A stretch of DNA of 64,000 nt from Caulobacter sp. UNC279MFTsu5.1. Lineage in GTDB: Bacteria; Pseudomonadota; Alphaproteobacteria; Caulobacterales; Caulobacteraceae. Where the stretch lies: positions 62,001 to 126,000 of the forward strand of contig NZ_FORN01000012.1 in the NCBI RefSeq assembly GCF_900114015.1. The letters run 5' to 3'. Below are positions 46,601 to 55,065 of the stretch, piece by piece; within the stretch, counting starts at the first letter, position 1; the number at the start of each line of letters is the position of its first letter. Below the pieces are notes generated by a model. That model was not told the DNA's origin, searched no databases, and was given only the letters and a program-made list of their open reading frames with translations. Both the position numbers and the translations under genes were made by a program.

Positions 46601-48256
46601 GACGCCGGTCTCCCGCAGCGGGTCGATCGGCGGGTTGGTCACCTGGCTGAAGTTCTGGCGGAAGAAGTGGCTGAGCGGCCGGTACTTTTCCGACAGCACG
46701 GCCAGGGGCGCGTCGTCGCCCATCGAGCCGACGGCTTCCTTGCCCTCCTCGACCATCGGGGCCAGGACCATTTCCAGGTCTTCCAGCGAGAAGCCGGCGG
46801 CGGCCTGGCGGCGGGTCAGCTCCTCGCGGCCGTACTTGCGCGGCTCGGGACCCGGGCCAATCTCCTTTTCGAGATCGACCATGTTGCCCAGCCAGTCGGT
46901 ATAGGGGTGGCGGCCGGCCAGCTCGTCGATGATGGCGTCCTCGCCATAGAGCTTGCCGCCCACCAGGTCGATGGCGATCATCCGGCCCGGCGAGATCGCC
47001 AGCTTGCGGGTGATGCGGCTTTCCTCGACGCCGCACATGCCCGCCTCCGAGCCCATGATCACCAGGCCGTCGTCAGTATAGGCCACGCGCAGCGGGCGCA
47101 GGCCCGAGCGGTCCTTGCCGGCCACCACCCAGCGGCCGTCGGTGGCGCACAGGGCGGCCGGGCCGTCCCACGGCTCCATCACCGCGTTGCAGTAGCTGTA
47201 GAGGGCCTTGTGGGCCGGCTTCATGTGCGGGCTGTTGGCTTCCGGCACCAGCAGGGTCTTGGCCATCGGCGCGTCGCGGCCGGCCCGGACCAGCACCTCG
47301 AAGGTGTTGTCCAGGTTGGCCGAGTCCGAGCCGCCCGGCTGGATCACCGGCTTCACGTCGTCCCCGAACTCGCCGAAGGCGTCGGCCGCCATCTTGATCT
47401 CGTGGGACTTCATCCAGTTGATGTTGCCCTTGATGGTGTTGATCTCACCATTGTGGGCCAGCATCCGGAACGGCTGGGCCAGGCGCCATTGCGGGAAGGT
47501 GTTGGTCGAATAGCGCTGGTGGAAGATCGCCACCGCCGCGGCGAAGCGCTCGTCCTTCAGGTCCGGATAGAACTCGTCGATGTGCTCGGCCAGGAACATG
47601 CCCTTGTAGATCAAGGACTTGGCCGAGAACGAGCAGATGTAGAAGTCGCTGATGTTCTGGGCGTGGACGCGCTTTTCGATGCGCTTGCGGCACAGGAACA
47701 GGGCCCGCTCCAGCGCCTCGCCCTCCAGGCCGGCCGGGGCGGCCAGCATGATCTGCTCGATCTCGGGACGGGTGGCGTTGGCCTTCTCGCCGATCACCGA
47801 GGTGTCGACCGGCACCTGGCGCCAGCCGTAGATGTAGAAGCCGAAGCGCAGGGCCTCGGCCTCGACGATCGTGCGGCAGGCCTCCTGGGCGCCCAGGTCG
47901 GTGCGCGGCAGGAAGACCTGGCCGACGGCGATCGGGCCCTGGCGCAGGGCGTGACCCGTGCGGCGCACCTGGTCGACGAAGAAGTCCTGCGGGACGCTGA
48001 CCAGCACCCCGGCGCCGTCGCCGGTCTTGCCGTCGGCGTCGACCGCCCCCCGGTGCCAGAGGGCCTTGAGGGCCTTGATCGCCAGCTCGACGACCTCGCG
48101 GCGCGGCTGGCCGTCGATGGCGCAGACCAGGCCCACGCCGCACGCGTCGCGCTCGGTCGAGGGGTCGTAGGCGTGGCCGTCGATCAGGGCCTGGCGGTTC
48201 TTCAGATAGAGCTCGGCCTGGGTCATGGCTTTATCGGTCAGCGCTTGATCGGTCAT
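43700..48256 (-). CDS. gltB: glutamate synthase (NADPH) large subunit
   Basis: About 1518 residues. The enzyme makes two glutamates from glutamine and 2-oxoglutarate with electrons from GltD. C39 in RDACGVGLV is the N-terminal nucleophile of the glutaminase domain after a leader peptide. The central FMN/synthase domain is seen from GEGGEDAARYKPL to VKLVAATGIGAIAAGVAKAKAD, and the 3Fe-4S cysteines are in MGCIMVRQCHSNTCPVGVC. The C-terminal beta-helix GXGXG region ends the protein. The ATG at 48256 overlaps the stop of the VOC gene as ATGA. This gene is last in a gltD-VOC-gltB operon. Confidence 0.97.
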   Translation of the reverse strand: MTDQALTDKAMTQAELYLKNRQALIDGHAYDPSTERDACGVGLVCAIDGQPRREVVELAIKALKALWHRGAVDADGKTGDGAGVLVSVPQDFFVDQVRRTGHALRQGPIAVGQVFLPRTDLGAQEACRTIVEAEALRFGFYIYGWRQVPVDTSVIGEKANATRPEIEQIMLAAPAGLEGEALERALFLCRKRIEKRVHAQNISDFYICSFSAKSLIYKGMFLAEHIDEFYPDLKDERFAAAVAIFHQRYSTNTFPQWRLAQPFRMLAHNGEINTIKGNINWMKSHEIKMAADAFGEFGDDVKPVIQPGGSDSANLDNTFEVLVRAGRDAPMAKTLLVPEANSPHMKPAHKALYSYCNAVMEPWDGPAALCATDGRWVVAGKDRSGLRPLRVAYTDDGLVIMGSEAGMCGVEESRITRKLAISPGRMIAIDLVGGKLYGEDAIIDELAGRHPYTDWLGNMVDLEKEIGPGPEPRKYGREELTRRQAAAGFSLEDLEMVLAPMVEEGKEAVGSMGDDAPLAVLSEKYRPLSHFFRQNFSQVTNPPIDPLRETGVMSLKTRFKNLGNILAQDAAQADVYVLESPVLTTGMYERIHGLLGQKNVAVIDCTMPLPASEARPGDALRANLDRIRAEAEDAVLRGCGAIVLTDEGSQADRVALPMILATGGVHAHLVAKGLRSYVSIIVRSAECLDTHYFAVLVGVGATAVNAYLAQESFQDRLERGLVGDKSLRDVCINFKTAIEGGLLKIISKMGISVISSYRGGYNFEAVGLSRALAAEFFPGMPSRISGIGLAGLESKAVELHRKAWGEPAVTLPVGGLYKLRRSGEAHAFEARLIHTLQSACDTGDFELYRRWSNGLRTQKPIQLRDLLDWRSDRNPISTDDVESVNEIRKRFVTPGMSLGALGPEAHGVLNIAMNRIGAKSVSGEGGEDAARYKPLPNGDNPNSAIKQVASGRFGVTAEYLNQCREIEIKVAQGAKPGEGGQLPGFKVTEMIARLRHATPGVMLISPPPHHDIYSIEDLAQLIYDLKQINPIARVTVKLVAATGIGAIAAGVAKAKADVILVAGNVGGTGASSQTSVKYAGGPWEMGLSEANQVLTLNNLRHSVVLRTDGGIRTGRDVVIAAMLGAEEFGIGTASLVAMGCIMVRQCHSNTCPVGVCTQDEALRAKFTGTPEKVINLFSFVAEEVREILAGLGFKSLQEIVGRTDLLAQVSRGGEHLDDLDLNPLLVRADPGQNKPYCTVEGGRNAVPDTLDAQIVRDAAPLLERGEKMQLTYTVRSTARSIGSRTSSHIVRKFGMKGLPAGHLTVQLKGSAGQSLGAFAVQGLRIELTGEANDYVGKGLSGATIVIKPARGLAAPETNTLIGNTVLFGATSGRLFAAGQAGERFAVRNSGATTVVEGCGANGCEYMTGGQVVILGPTGGNFGAGMTGGMAFVLDQHDRFETLVNPESILVQRLASPYWEGVLRSLLAEHARETDSAFAASLIRDWDRVRDLFWQVCPKEMVSRLPQPLTAEEAVNERA

Positions 48257-48642
48257 TGTTGGGCCCTCAACCGGCTCGGCCATCCGACGCGGACCAGGGT
48301 CTGGTCCGGATCGGACAGGGAAAATTCGTACATGCCCCAGGGCTTGTCGCCGGGGCCGTGCTTTTCGATGGTCTCGCCGACGAAAGCCTTGGCCAGGTCG
48401 TCGACGTTCTCGGCGTAGAGATAGAGGCCGAACGGGTTCTGGCCCGGGACCAGCCAGCCCTCGACCGCGTCGGTCAGGTGCAGGAAGCCGCCCTGGCCGT
48501 TGGCCAGCATGCGGTAGCCTTCGTGCGCGCCCTTTTCGTCCTCCGGCTGGCGGAAGCCCAGGCGCGCGTAGAAGGCCTCCGACGCGTCGAGGTCGTTGCA
48601 GGGCAGGATGGCGATCAGGGCGCCGGAGGGCGAGGCGGGCAT
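48253..48642 (-). CDS. VOC (glyoxalase/bleomycin resistance) family protein
   Basis: A 129-residue single vicinal-oxygen-chelate domain: IAILPCNDLDASEAFYARLGF at the N terminus, QGGFLHLTD, FGLYLYAENVDDLAKAF and PWGMYEFSLSDPDQTLVRVG. Such proteins bind a metal and range from antibiotic-binding to isomerase or dioxygenase activities; the fold cannot identify the role. It starts 5 bp after the gltD stop and shares ATGA with gltB, so it is expected to be cotranslated with glutamate synthase. Its presence between the two subunit genes is unusual. Confidence 0.85.
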   Translation of the reverse strand: MPASPSGALIAILPCNDLDASEAFYARLGFRQPEDEKGAHEGYRMLANGQGGFLHLTDAVEGWLVPGQNPFGLYLYAENVDDLAKAFVGETIEKHGPGDKPWGMYEFSLSDPDQTLVRVGWPSRLRAQQ

Positions 48643-48647
48643 CGCCC

Positions 48648-50093
48648 CTACTCCGCCGCGATCAAGGCCGGCGAGGCCTTGGCCTGCAGGTAGCGGTGCA
48701 TGGCGTCGGCGGCGTCGCGGCCGTCCTTGATCGCCCACACCACCAGCGAGGCGCCGCGCACGATGTCGCCGGCCGCGAACACCCCGTCCAGATTGGTCAT
48801 CTGGTGGCGGACGTCGGCCTTGACCGTGCCCCAGCGGGTGGTCTTCAGGTCGGGCGCGGACCACAGTTCCGGCAGGTTCTCGGGTTCGAAGCCCAGGGCC
48901 TTGACCACCAGCTGGGCCGGACGGTCGAAGTCGCCGCCGTCGATCTCTTCCGGGGTCTGGCGGCCCGAGGCGTCCGGGGCGCCCAGGCGCATGCGGATGG
49001 CCCGCACGCCGGTGACGCCCGAAGCCTCGCCCATCACGGCGCGAGGGGCGGCCAGCCATTCGAAGGTCACGCCTTCTTCCTCGGCGTTGGCCACTTCGCG
49101 CAACGAGCCGGGCATGTTGGCCTTGTCGCGGCGATAGAGGCAGGTGACCGAGGTGGCGCCCTGGCGGATGGCGGTGCGCACGCAGTCCATGGCGGTGTCG
49201 CCGCCGCCGACCACGACCACGTCCTTGCCCTCGGCGTTCAGCTCGCCGCTGTCATAGGCCGGGACCTCGTCGCCCAGGGTCTTCTTGTTGGAGGCGATCA
49301 GATAGTCCAGGGCCGGCACCACGCCCTGCGAGCCCGAGCCCGGGGCGGTCAGGTCGCGCGCGGCGTAGACGCCGACGGCGATCAGCACCGCGTCGTGCTG
49401 GTCGCGCAGCTGCTGCAGGGTGGCGTCGCGGCCGACCTCGAAGCCCAGCTTGAACACCACGCCGCCGTCGGCCAGGCGCTGGGTGCGGCGCTCGACCACG
49501 TCCTTCTCCAGCTTGAAGCCGGGAATGCCGTAGATCAGCAGGCCGCCGGCCCGGTCGTGGCGGTCGTAGACGGTGACGGCGTAGCCTTCCTCGCGCAGCT
49601 TTTCGGCGGCGGCCAGGCCGGCCGGGCCAGCGCCGACGATCCCCACCGACTGGCCGCGGTCGGCCTTGGCGGCCAGCGGCTTGACCCAACCCATCTCCCA
49701 GGCCTTGTCGGTCAGGTAACGCTCGACCGAACCGATGGTCACCGTGCCGTGGCCCGACTGCTCGATGACGCAGTTGCCTTCGCACAGCCGGTCCTGAGGG
49801 CAGATTCTACCGCAGACCTCCGGCATGGAGTTGGTCGCCTGCGACAGCTCGTAGGCTTCCTGGATCCGGCCCTCGGCGGTCATCCGCAGCCAGTCGGGGA
49901 TGTTGTTGTGCAGCGGACAGTGGGTCTGGCAGAACGGCACGCCGCATTGCGAGCAACGCGAGGCCTGCTCTGAGGCTTTCGCGTCGATGAAGTCGGCGTA
50001 GATCTCGTGGAAGTCGCCATTGCGCGCGCTGGCCGCCCGCTTTTCGGGCGTCGTGCGGGCGACGGTCGTGAATTTCAGCATGCGCTCGGCCAT
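48648..50093 (-). CDS. gltD: glutamate synthase (NADPH) small subunit
   Basis: The 481-residue flavoprotein passes electrons from NADPH to GltB. The N-terminal 4Fe-4S cysteines are in CSQCGVPFCQTHCPLHN and CGRICPQDRLCEGNCV. Two dinucleotide sites follow: VGIVGAGPAGLAAAEKLREEG for FAD and VVVVGGGDTAMDCVRTAIRQG for NADPH. It is the first gene of the operon with VOC and gltB. GGAAG lies upstream of the ATG. Length is normal for bacterial GltD. Confidence 0.96.
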   Translation of the reverse strand: MAERMLKFTTVARTTPEKRAASARNGDFHEIYADFIDAKASEQASRCSQCGVPFCQTHCPLHNNIPDWLRMTAEGRIQEAYELSQATNSMPEVCGRICPQDRLCEGNCVIEQSGHGTVTIGSVERYLTDKAWEMGWVKPLAAKADRGQSVGIVGAGPAGLAAAEKLREEGYAVTVYDRHDRAGGLLIYGIPGFKLEKDVVERRTQRLADGGVVFKLGFEVGRDATLQQLRDQHDAVLIAVGVYAARDLTAPGSGSQGVVPALDYLIASNKKTLGDEVPAYDSGELNAEGKDVVVVGGGDTAMDCVRTAIRQGATSVTCLYRRDKANMPGSLREVANAEEEGVTFEWLAAPRAVMGEASGVTGVRAIRMRLGAPDASGRQTPEEIDGGDFDRPAQLVVKALGFEPENLPELWSAPDLKTTRWGTVKADVRHQMTNLDGVFAAGDIVRGASLVVWAIKDGRDAADAMHRYLQAKASPALIAAE

Positions 50094-50516
50094 GCGACTT
50101 CCCTCGTCCCCGCTGCCGGGGAAAAATTTGCGTGCGCGAGCCTCTTACGGACTCTTCGCGGCAAGAAGAATGCATAAGTCAAAATTGTAGACAAATTTAT
50201 CCGCGACGCTGGTAGGGCTATTGCGAGCGACTCGCAGCGATGGGGGTTATTGGTCCACTTTATGGACAGAGGCCAAATTCCCCGGACTCTCGGGCGGCTG
50301 CGCCGGTCGCGGCATTGCCTTGCTTGGAAGGCCGCTCTAACACGGCCCTTCGCCTCGTATCGGCCGAGCCCTCTCCTCGGGAATTGGCAAATCGTCACAA
50401 GCTCCGGATAGTCATCCCGGGATCTCGGCCCAGGCCTTGCGTTCGGCAAATCGGCCCGGGGCCGCGCCCGCCGCGACACCACCGCCCAGACCTCTTCAAC
50501 GACAGAAACGCGATTG
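50094..50516. other. 423-bp divergent intergenic region between gltD and phosphomannomutase
   Basis: No gene is seen. It contains AT-rich stretches near 50160-50210 (TTGACTTAT and TTGTCT on the minus strand are possible -35 boxes), the TGCGAG-N3-CTCGCA inverted repeat listed separately, and GC-rich sequence running to the mutase start. It must hold the promoters of both divergent units. Confidence 0.6.
50222..50236. promoter_or_regulatory. inverted repeat TGCGAG-N3-CTCGCA
   Basis: A perfect 6-bp dyad with a three-base centre, about 130 bp upstream of gltD and 280 bp upstream of the mutase. Its shape resembles iron-regulator (Fur-type) boxes in alphaproteobacteria. No regulator is assigned. 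GltB and GltD are iron-sulfur enzymes, which makes iron control plausible but unproven. Confidence 0.4.
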
Positions 50517-52013
50517 ATGTTCTCCAAGCCCCGCGCCGATCTGGTTCCCAATACCGCCGCCTATGAAAACGAACCCCTGGTCAAGGCCACGGGCTTTCGG
50601 GAATACGACGCGCGCTGGCTGTTCGGGCCGGAGATCAACCTGCTGGGCGTGCAGGCCCTGGGCCTGGGCCTGGGGACCTACATCCACGAGCTGGGCCAGT
50701 CGAGGATCGTGGTCGGCCACGACTTCCGCGGCTATTCGCTGTCGATCAAGCAGGCCCTGACCCTGGGCCTGCTGGCCGCCGGCTGCGAGGTGCACGACAT
50801 CGGCCTGGCCCTGTCGCCCACCGCCTATTTCGCCCAGTTCGACCTGGACATCCCCTGCGTGGCCATGGTCACCGCCAGCCATAATGAAAACGGCTGGACC
50901 GGGGTGAAGATGGGCGCTCAGAAGCCCCTGACCTTCGGTCCCGACGAGATGGGCCGGCTGAAGGACATCGTGCTGGGCGGCGCCTTCGTCGAGCGCGACG
51001 GCGGCAAGCTGATCCGCGTCGCGGGCGAGGCCGAGCGCTACATCGCCGACGTCGCCAAGCGCGCCCGGATCACCCGGCCGCTGAAGGTGATCGCCGCCTG
51101 CGGCAACGGCACGGCCGGCGCCTTCGCGGTCGACGGCCTGCAGCGCATGGGCGTCTCCGAGGTGATCGGCATGGACGTCGAGCTGGACTACACCTTCCCC
51201 AAATACAATCCGAACCCGGAAGACGCCGAGATGCTGCACGCGATGGCCAACGCCGTCCGCGAGCACGGCGCGGACCTGGCGTTCGGCTTCGACGGCGACG
51301 GCGACCGCTGCGGCGTGGTCGACGACGAGGGCGAGGAGATCTTCGCCGACAAGATCGGCCTGATGCTGGCCCGCGACCTGGCCCCGCTGAACCCGGGCGC
51401 GACCTTCGTGGTCGACGTCAAGTCCACGGGCCTGTTCGCCACCGACCCGATCCTGGCCGCCCACGGCTGCAAGGTGATCTACTGGAAGACCGGCCACAGC
51501 TACATCAAGCGCAAGAGCGCCGAGCTGGGCGCCCTGGCCGGCTTCGAGAAGAGCGGCCACTTCTTCATGAACGGCGACCTGGGCTACGGCTACGACTGCG
51601 GCCTGACCGCGGCGGCCGCCATCCTGGCCATGCTGGACCGCAATCCCGGCGTGAAGCTGTCGGACATGCGCAAGGCCCTGCCCGTGGCCTTCACCTCCCT
51701 GACCATGAGCCCGCACTGCGGCGACGAGGTGAAGTACGGCGTCGTCGCCGAGGTGGTGAAGGAATACGAGGACCTGTTCGCGGCCGGCGGTTCGATCCTG
51801 GGCCGCAGGATCACCGAGGTGATCACCGTCAACGGCGTGCGGGTCCACCTGGAGGACGGCTCGTGGGTGCTGGTCCGCGCCTCGTCCAACAAGCCCGAAA
51901 TCGTCGTGGTCGTGGAGAGCACGCGATCGGCGGACGACATGCGGGCCCTGTTCCGCCAGGAGGTCAAACCGCGCCTGGGCGACCGGGTCGGCAAGTACAA
52001 CCAGGAAATCTGA
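50517..52013 (+). CDS. phosphomannomutase/phosphoglucomutase
   Basis: The 498-residue enzyme interconverts hexose 6- and 1-phosphates for GDP-mannose and UDP-glucose synthesis. The phosphoserine loop is VTASHNENGWTG with S121, the metal loop is FGFDGDGDRC, and the phosphate-binding end is VRASSNKPEIVVVVE. FREYDARWLFG is the N-terminal signature of the AlgC-type branch. TTG 50514 immediately before the ATG is an alternative start. It feeds GDP-fucose made by Gmd and Fcl and UDP-glucose made by GalU. Confidence 0.93.
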   Translation: MFSKPRADLVPNTAAYENEPLVKATGFREYDARWLFGPEINLLGVQALGLGLGTYIHELGQSRIVVGHDFRGYSLSIKQALTLGLLAAGCEVHDIGLALSPTAYFAQFDLDIPCVAMVTASHNENGWTGVKMGAQKPLTFGPDEMGRLKDIVLGGAFVERDGGKLIRVAGEAERYIADVAKRARITRPLKVIAACGNGTAGAFAVDGLQRMGVSEVIGMDVELDYTFPKYNPNPEDAEMLHAMANAVREHGADLAFGFDGDGDRCGVVDDEGEEIFADKIGLMLARDLAPLNPGATFVVDVKSTGLFATDPILAAHGCKVIYWKTGHSYIKRKSAELGALAGFEKSGHFFMNGDLGYGYDCGLTAAAAILAMLDRNPGVKLSDMRKALPVAFTSLTMSPHCGDEVKYGVVAEVVKEYEDLFAAGGSILGRRITEVITVNGVRVHLEDGSWVLVRASSNKPEIVVVVESTRSADDMRALFRQEVKPRLGDRVGKYNQEI

Positions 52014-52169
52014 CGCGCCCTGGCCAGGCCGCCGCCCGCTTTTCGAGCGGACCGGCCGGCCGCGCCGAAGGATCGACACGAAATCGGGGCAGGACGGTCT
52101 TGGACGACCGCCGGCGCCGTCTCCGCGGCGACCGCGGCGCGGCCTCGGGGATAAACCCAGTGTTCACCC

Positions 52170-52200
52170 CGCCGGGCGCACGCCCGGCGCGGGACTTTTT
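52170..52200 (+). terminator. rho-independent terminator of the mutase gene
   Basis: Arms CGCCGGGCG (52170-52178) and CGCCCGGCG (52181-52189) pair perfectly around CA, followed by CGGGAC and five T at 52196-52200. It is 157 bp after the mutase stop and 46 bp before uppP. Confidence 0.8.
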
Positions 52201-52245
52201 GTACGGTCGCGCGCCTGGAGGCCCGGCCCTTGAGAAGGACTGACG

Positions 52246-53055
52246 ATGCCGGATTGGCTGATCGCGATCGTGCTGGGCCTGGTCGAAGGCCTGACCGAAT
52301 TCATTCCCGTCTCGTCGACGGGACACCTGCTGCTGGCCAAGATCGCCCTGGGCCTGACCGATCCGACCTGGGACACCTTCATCGTCCTGATCCAGCTGGG
52401 CGCGGTGCTGGCCGTGGTCGCGGTCTATTTCCAGCGCCTGTGGCAGGTGGTGGTCGGCCTGCCGACCAAGCCGGAAGCCCGCCGCTTCGCGCTGAGCGTG
52501 ATCATCGGCTGCATCCCCGCCTTCGCCGCCGGCCTGCTGCTGCACGGGGTGATCAAGCACTTCTTCGAGAACCCGTGGCTGCCGCAGGTGATCTGCGTGT
52601 CGCTGATCGTCGGCGGGATCCTGCTGCTGATCGTCGACAAGAAGGCCCCCGCCCCCAGGGAAATGGACGGCATGGCGCTGAGCCTGAAGACCGCCTTCCT
52701 GATCGGCCTGTTCCAGTGCCTGTCGCTGCTGCCCGGCGTGTCGCGCTCGGGCTCGACCATCGTCGGTTCGATGCTGATCCGCGTGGAGCGCAAGGCGGCG
52801 GCCGAGTTCAGCTTCTTCATGGCCATCCCGATCATGGTCGGGGCCTTCGCCCTGGACCTGCTCAAAAGCTACAAGGACATCGACCCCAGCCACGCCGGGA
52901 CCATCGCCATCGGCTTCGTGGTGTCGTTCCTGTCGGGCCTGGTGGTGGTCAAGACCATGATCGCCTTCATCGGCAAGCGCGGCTTCACCCCGTTCGCCTG
53001 GTGGCGGATCGTGGTGGGGGTGATCGGCCTGGGGCTGATCTACATGCCGCGCTGA
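52246..53055 (+). CDS. uppP: undecaprenyl-diphosphatase
   Basis: The 269-residue membrane enzyme (BacA) recycles undecaprenyl pyrophosphate to the lipid carrier used for peptidoglycan and O-antigen. VEGLTEFIPVSSTGHLLL contains the glutamate-rich and PVSSTGH active motifs, and LLPGVSRSGSTIVGSML is the second conserved loop with Ser/Arg. About seven or eight membrane segments are present. It is separately promoted after the mutase terminator. Confidence 0.96.
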   Translation: MPDWLIAIVLGLVEGLTEFIPVSSTGHLLLAKIALGLTDPTWDTFIVLIQLGAVLAVVAVYFQRLWQVVVGLPTKPEARRFALSVIIGCIPAFAAGLLLHGVIKHFFENPWLPQVICVSLIVGGILLLIVDKKAPAPREMDGMALSLKTAFLIGLFQCLSLLPGVSRSGSTIVGSMLIRVERKAAAEFSFFMAIPIMVGAFALDLLKSYKDIDPSHAGTIAIGFVVSFLSGLVVVKTMIAFIGKRGFTPFAWWRIVVGVIGLGLIYMPR

Positions 53056-53061
53056 GGGCGA

Positions 53062-53191
53062 GCGCCGGCCCCGAGCCGGCGCCGCTCAGGCGCTTGGAGC
53101 GTTTTCGAGCGAAGCGGACACACCGGTTCGCGTGAAGAAAATGCGCCGAAACAAAGATCTGGGGCGTCCGACCTGATGTCGGGTCGGACGC
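53062..53191. repeat. intergenic repeat and hairpins downstream of uppP
   Basis: Three pieces lie between the convergent genes. First, a perfect 8-bp stem (53062-53069, 53075-53082). Second, a stretch from about 53098 (AGCGTTTTCGAGCGAAGCGG and onward) that is a recurrent intergenic motif in Caulobacter-type genomes. Third, a 10-bp perfect stem (GCGTCCGACC at 53164-53173 with GGTCGGACGC at 53182-53191) followed by TTTA, which probably terminates uppP. Confidence 0.7.
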
Positions 53192-53192
53192 T

Positions 53193-53534
53193 TTAGTCGA
53201 CGATGCGGAAATAGTTGATGGCCTCGGTGTCGGGCCAGTCCGCGCAGCTTCCCATGCCGATGATGACGATCTTCTTGCCTCGGGCCTGGGCGCTCAACAA
53301 GGCCGCAAGCTGGGCTTGGCCGGCGACGGTGCCGGCGTTCAACGACCAGCCATAGCCAACGCCGTGACAAGCCGGCGGCGTTCCCGTGCGCACCCCGGTT
53401 TGGGAGAAGATCACCACGCCGTTGCGCATCGGCATGACGCCGACGATGTAGCCTTCCGCGGCGTCGGTCGCGGCGGCCGGCGCCGCAATCCCGCAGGTCG
53501 CCAGGCAAGCCGCGACCAATATCTTCTTCAGCAT
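53193..53534 (-). CDS. small exported protein of unknown function
   Basis: A 113-residue protein with a signal peptide (MLKKILVAACLATCGIAAPAA, cleavage near AAATDA). The mature part has VGVMPMRNGVVIFSQTG, PACHGVGYGWSLNAG, KKIVIIGMGSC and ADWPDTEAINYFRIVD, with three cysteines including the one in the signal. AAGGGGG precedes ATG 53534. I know no family; two cysteines in the mature part could pair in the periplasm. Confidence 0.75.
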   Translation of the reverse strand: MLKKILVAACLATCGIAAPAAATDAAEGYIVGVMPMRNGVVIFSQTGVRTGTPPACHGVGYGWSLNAGTVAGQAQLAALLSAQARGKKIVIIGMGSCADWPDTEAINYFRIVD

Positions 53535-53624
53535 GGAGCCCCCTTGGATGCGGTAAAGCTTAAGGAGGCGCACGCGAAAGTGGAAGTTGGAAAAGTTGTC
53601 GCCGAGATCGTTTTTCGCGCGGAC

Positions 53625-54581
53625 CTAGAACGCCCCCGCCGGGACCTCGGCGTACTGGCCGCCCTTGCGGTAGCGGTAGAGGTAGGACGGGACCACCGCC
53701 TCGACGGCGGTCGGGACGACGCCGGCCTCGGCCAGGCCCGGCAGGCCGTGGTCGGCGACGTTGTCGGTCTTCAGACTCTCGACCTGGTCCGAGGTCAGCG
53801 GCGGGGCGATCGGCGACAGGTCGCCGACCTTGCCGATCAGGCCGGCCGCGAAGAACGGGATCGAGGCCAGCACGCGGTTGCGGCCGGTCTCGCGCAGGAT
53901 CAGCTCCATCAGCGCCTTGAAGCTGTAGACGGCCGGACCGCCCAGCTCGTAGGTCAGGCCCTCTGCGGCCGGATGGGCCACGGCCTTGGCGATCACCGCG
54001 GCGACGTCGGCGACATAGACCGGCTGGAATTTCGTCTCGCCGCCGCCGATCAGCGGCAGGGCGGGGAACAGGGCGGCCATCTGGCCGAACTTGTTGAAGA
54101 ACTTGTCCTCGGCGCCGAAGATGATCGACGGGCGGATCACCACCGCGCCCGGGAAGGCGGCGCGGACGGCCGCCTCGCCCTGGGCCTTGGTGCGCTGGTA
54201 CTTCGAGGACGAATCGAGGTCGGCGCCGATGGCCGAGACCTGCACCAGGCGCTTGGCGCCGGCCGCCTTGGCCTGCTCGGCGACGGTCTTGGCGCCCATC
54301 ACGTGCAGGGTCTGGAACTTCTGCCGGCCGCTTTCCCACAGGATCCCGACCAGGTTGACCACCGCCTCGGCGCCATCGACGGCGCGGGCCACCGACGGGG
54401 CGTTGCGGACATTGGCCTGCACCACCTCGATCTGGCCGACGTCGCCCAGCATCCGCATGCGGTAGGCCAGGTTGGGATTGCGCACCGCCACCCGCACGCG
54501 ATGGCCCGCCTTGGCGAGCGCCCGTACGACCTGGCCGCCGACGAAGCCGGAGCCGCCGAACACCGTGACCAGACCTTGCAT
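53625..54581 (-). CDS. NDUFA9-like NAD(P)-binding oxidoreductase (atypical SDR)
   Basis: The 318-residue protein starts with VTVFGGSGFVGGQVVRAL, a GxxGxxG dinucleotide motif, then VVNLVGIL, VQVSAIGAD and YQRTKAQGEAAVR where a YxxxK-like motif is YQRTK. VVIRPSIIFGAEDKFFN and LGGPAVYSFKALMELILRE fit the complex I NDUFA9 subunit family. These proteins may support ubiquinone or complex I function. The start TTG at 54587 is a weaker alternative. Confidence 0.85.
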   Translation of the reverse strand: MQGLVTVFGGSGFVGGQVVRALAKAGHRVRVAVRNPNLAYRMRMLGDVGQIEVVQANVRNAPSVARAVDGAEAVVNLVGILWESGRQKFQTLHVMGAKTVAEQAKAAGAKRLVQVSAIGADLDSSSKYQRTKAQGEAAVRAAFPGAVVIRPSIIFGAEDKFFNKFGQMAALFPALPLIGGGETKFQPVYVADVAAVIAKAVAHPAAEGLTYELGGPAVYSFKALMELILRETGRNRVLASIPFFAAGLIGKVGDLSPIAPPLTSDQVESLKTDNVADHGLPGLAEAGVVPTAVEAVVPSYLYRYRKGGQYAEVPAGAF

Positions 54582-54660
54582 AATCAACCTCGTCCTAAAC
54601 CCGTGAGCCGGGGGATAGACGAGCCGGCGATCATTCGCAACGAAATGCGCAACTAAGCGA

Positions 54661-54688
54661 TTGACGCGGTCAAAACCTTTGCATAAAC
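54661..54688 (+). promoter_or_regulatory. promoter of tRNA-Leu (Caulobacter-type housekeeping sigma)
   Basis: TTGACG at 54661-54666 and GCATAAAC at 54681-54688 are separated by 14 bp. They match the Caulobacter sigma-73 consensus (TTGACGS, 10-14 bp, GCTANAWC) at six of six and six of eight positions. The expected start lies about 30 bp before the tRNA. Confidence 0.65.
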
Positions 54689-54725
54689 GTCCCGGCCTCG
54701 CGGCGGTCCACGGATCGCTTCGCAG

Positions 54726-54809
<84 letters not shown>

Positions 54810-54812
<3 letters not shown>

Positions 54813-54846
54813 CCCCCTACCAACCTTCGAAAGAAGGTCGGGGTGG
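54810..54846 (+). terminator. stem-loop after tRNA-Leu
   Basis: Outer arms CCACCCC (54810-54816) and GGGGTGG (54840-54846) and inner arms ACCTTC and GAAGGT enclose a GAAA tetraloop. It overlaps the CCA end. No T-run follows, so it may stop transcription or form part of a precursor processed by RNases. Confidence 0.55.
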
Positions 54847-55065
54847 CGCCGAAAGTGTCCGGGCTTCAAGTTTCCAGGCTGGGGCCCGACTTCGGAAAGT
54901 TTCCCGACAATAGAAACCCCGTAAGCTCAACCAGGGGCTGGCGATGGTCGTGGCCAACGGATAGATATCCTGTTCATCCGGCCTATAGTGTCGGCGCCCA
55001 TCATCAGGCGTGTCGGAATTCGCAACGTCCCGTGCGACGAGACCGAGGCGCGGAGACGAAGAGAC

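Noticed and set aside
43682..48418. A 1578-codon open frame on the plus strand opposite gltB
   Set aside because: Its translation is low-complexity Gly/Ala/Arg/His-rich without domains, as expected opposite a GC-rich gene; gltB has clear catalytic motifs.
50496..52079. Minus-strand frame opposite the mutase
   Set aside because: It mirrors the mutase; the catalytic loops are on the plus strand.
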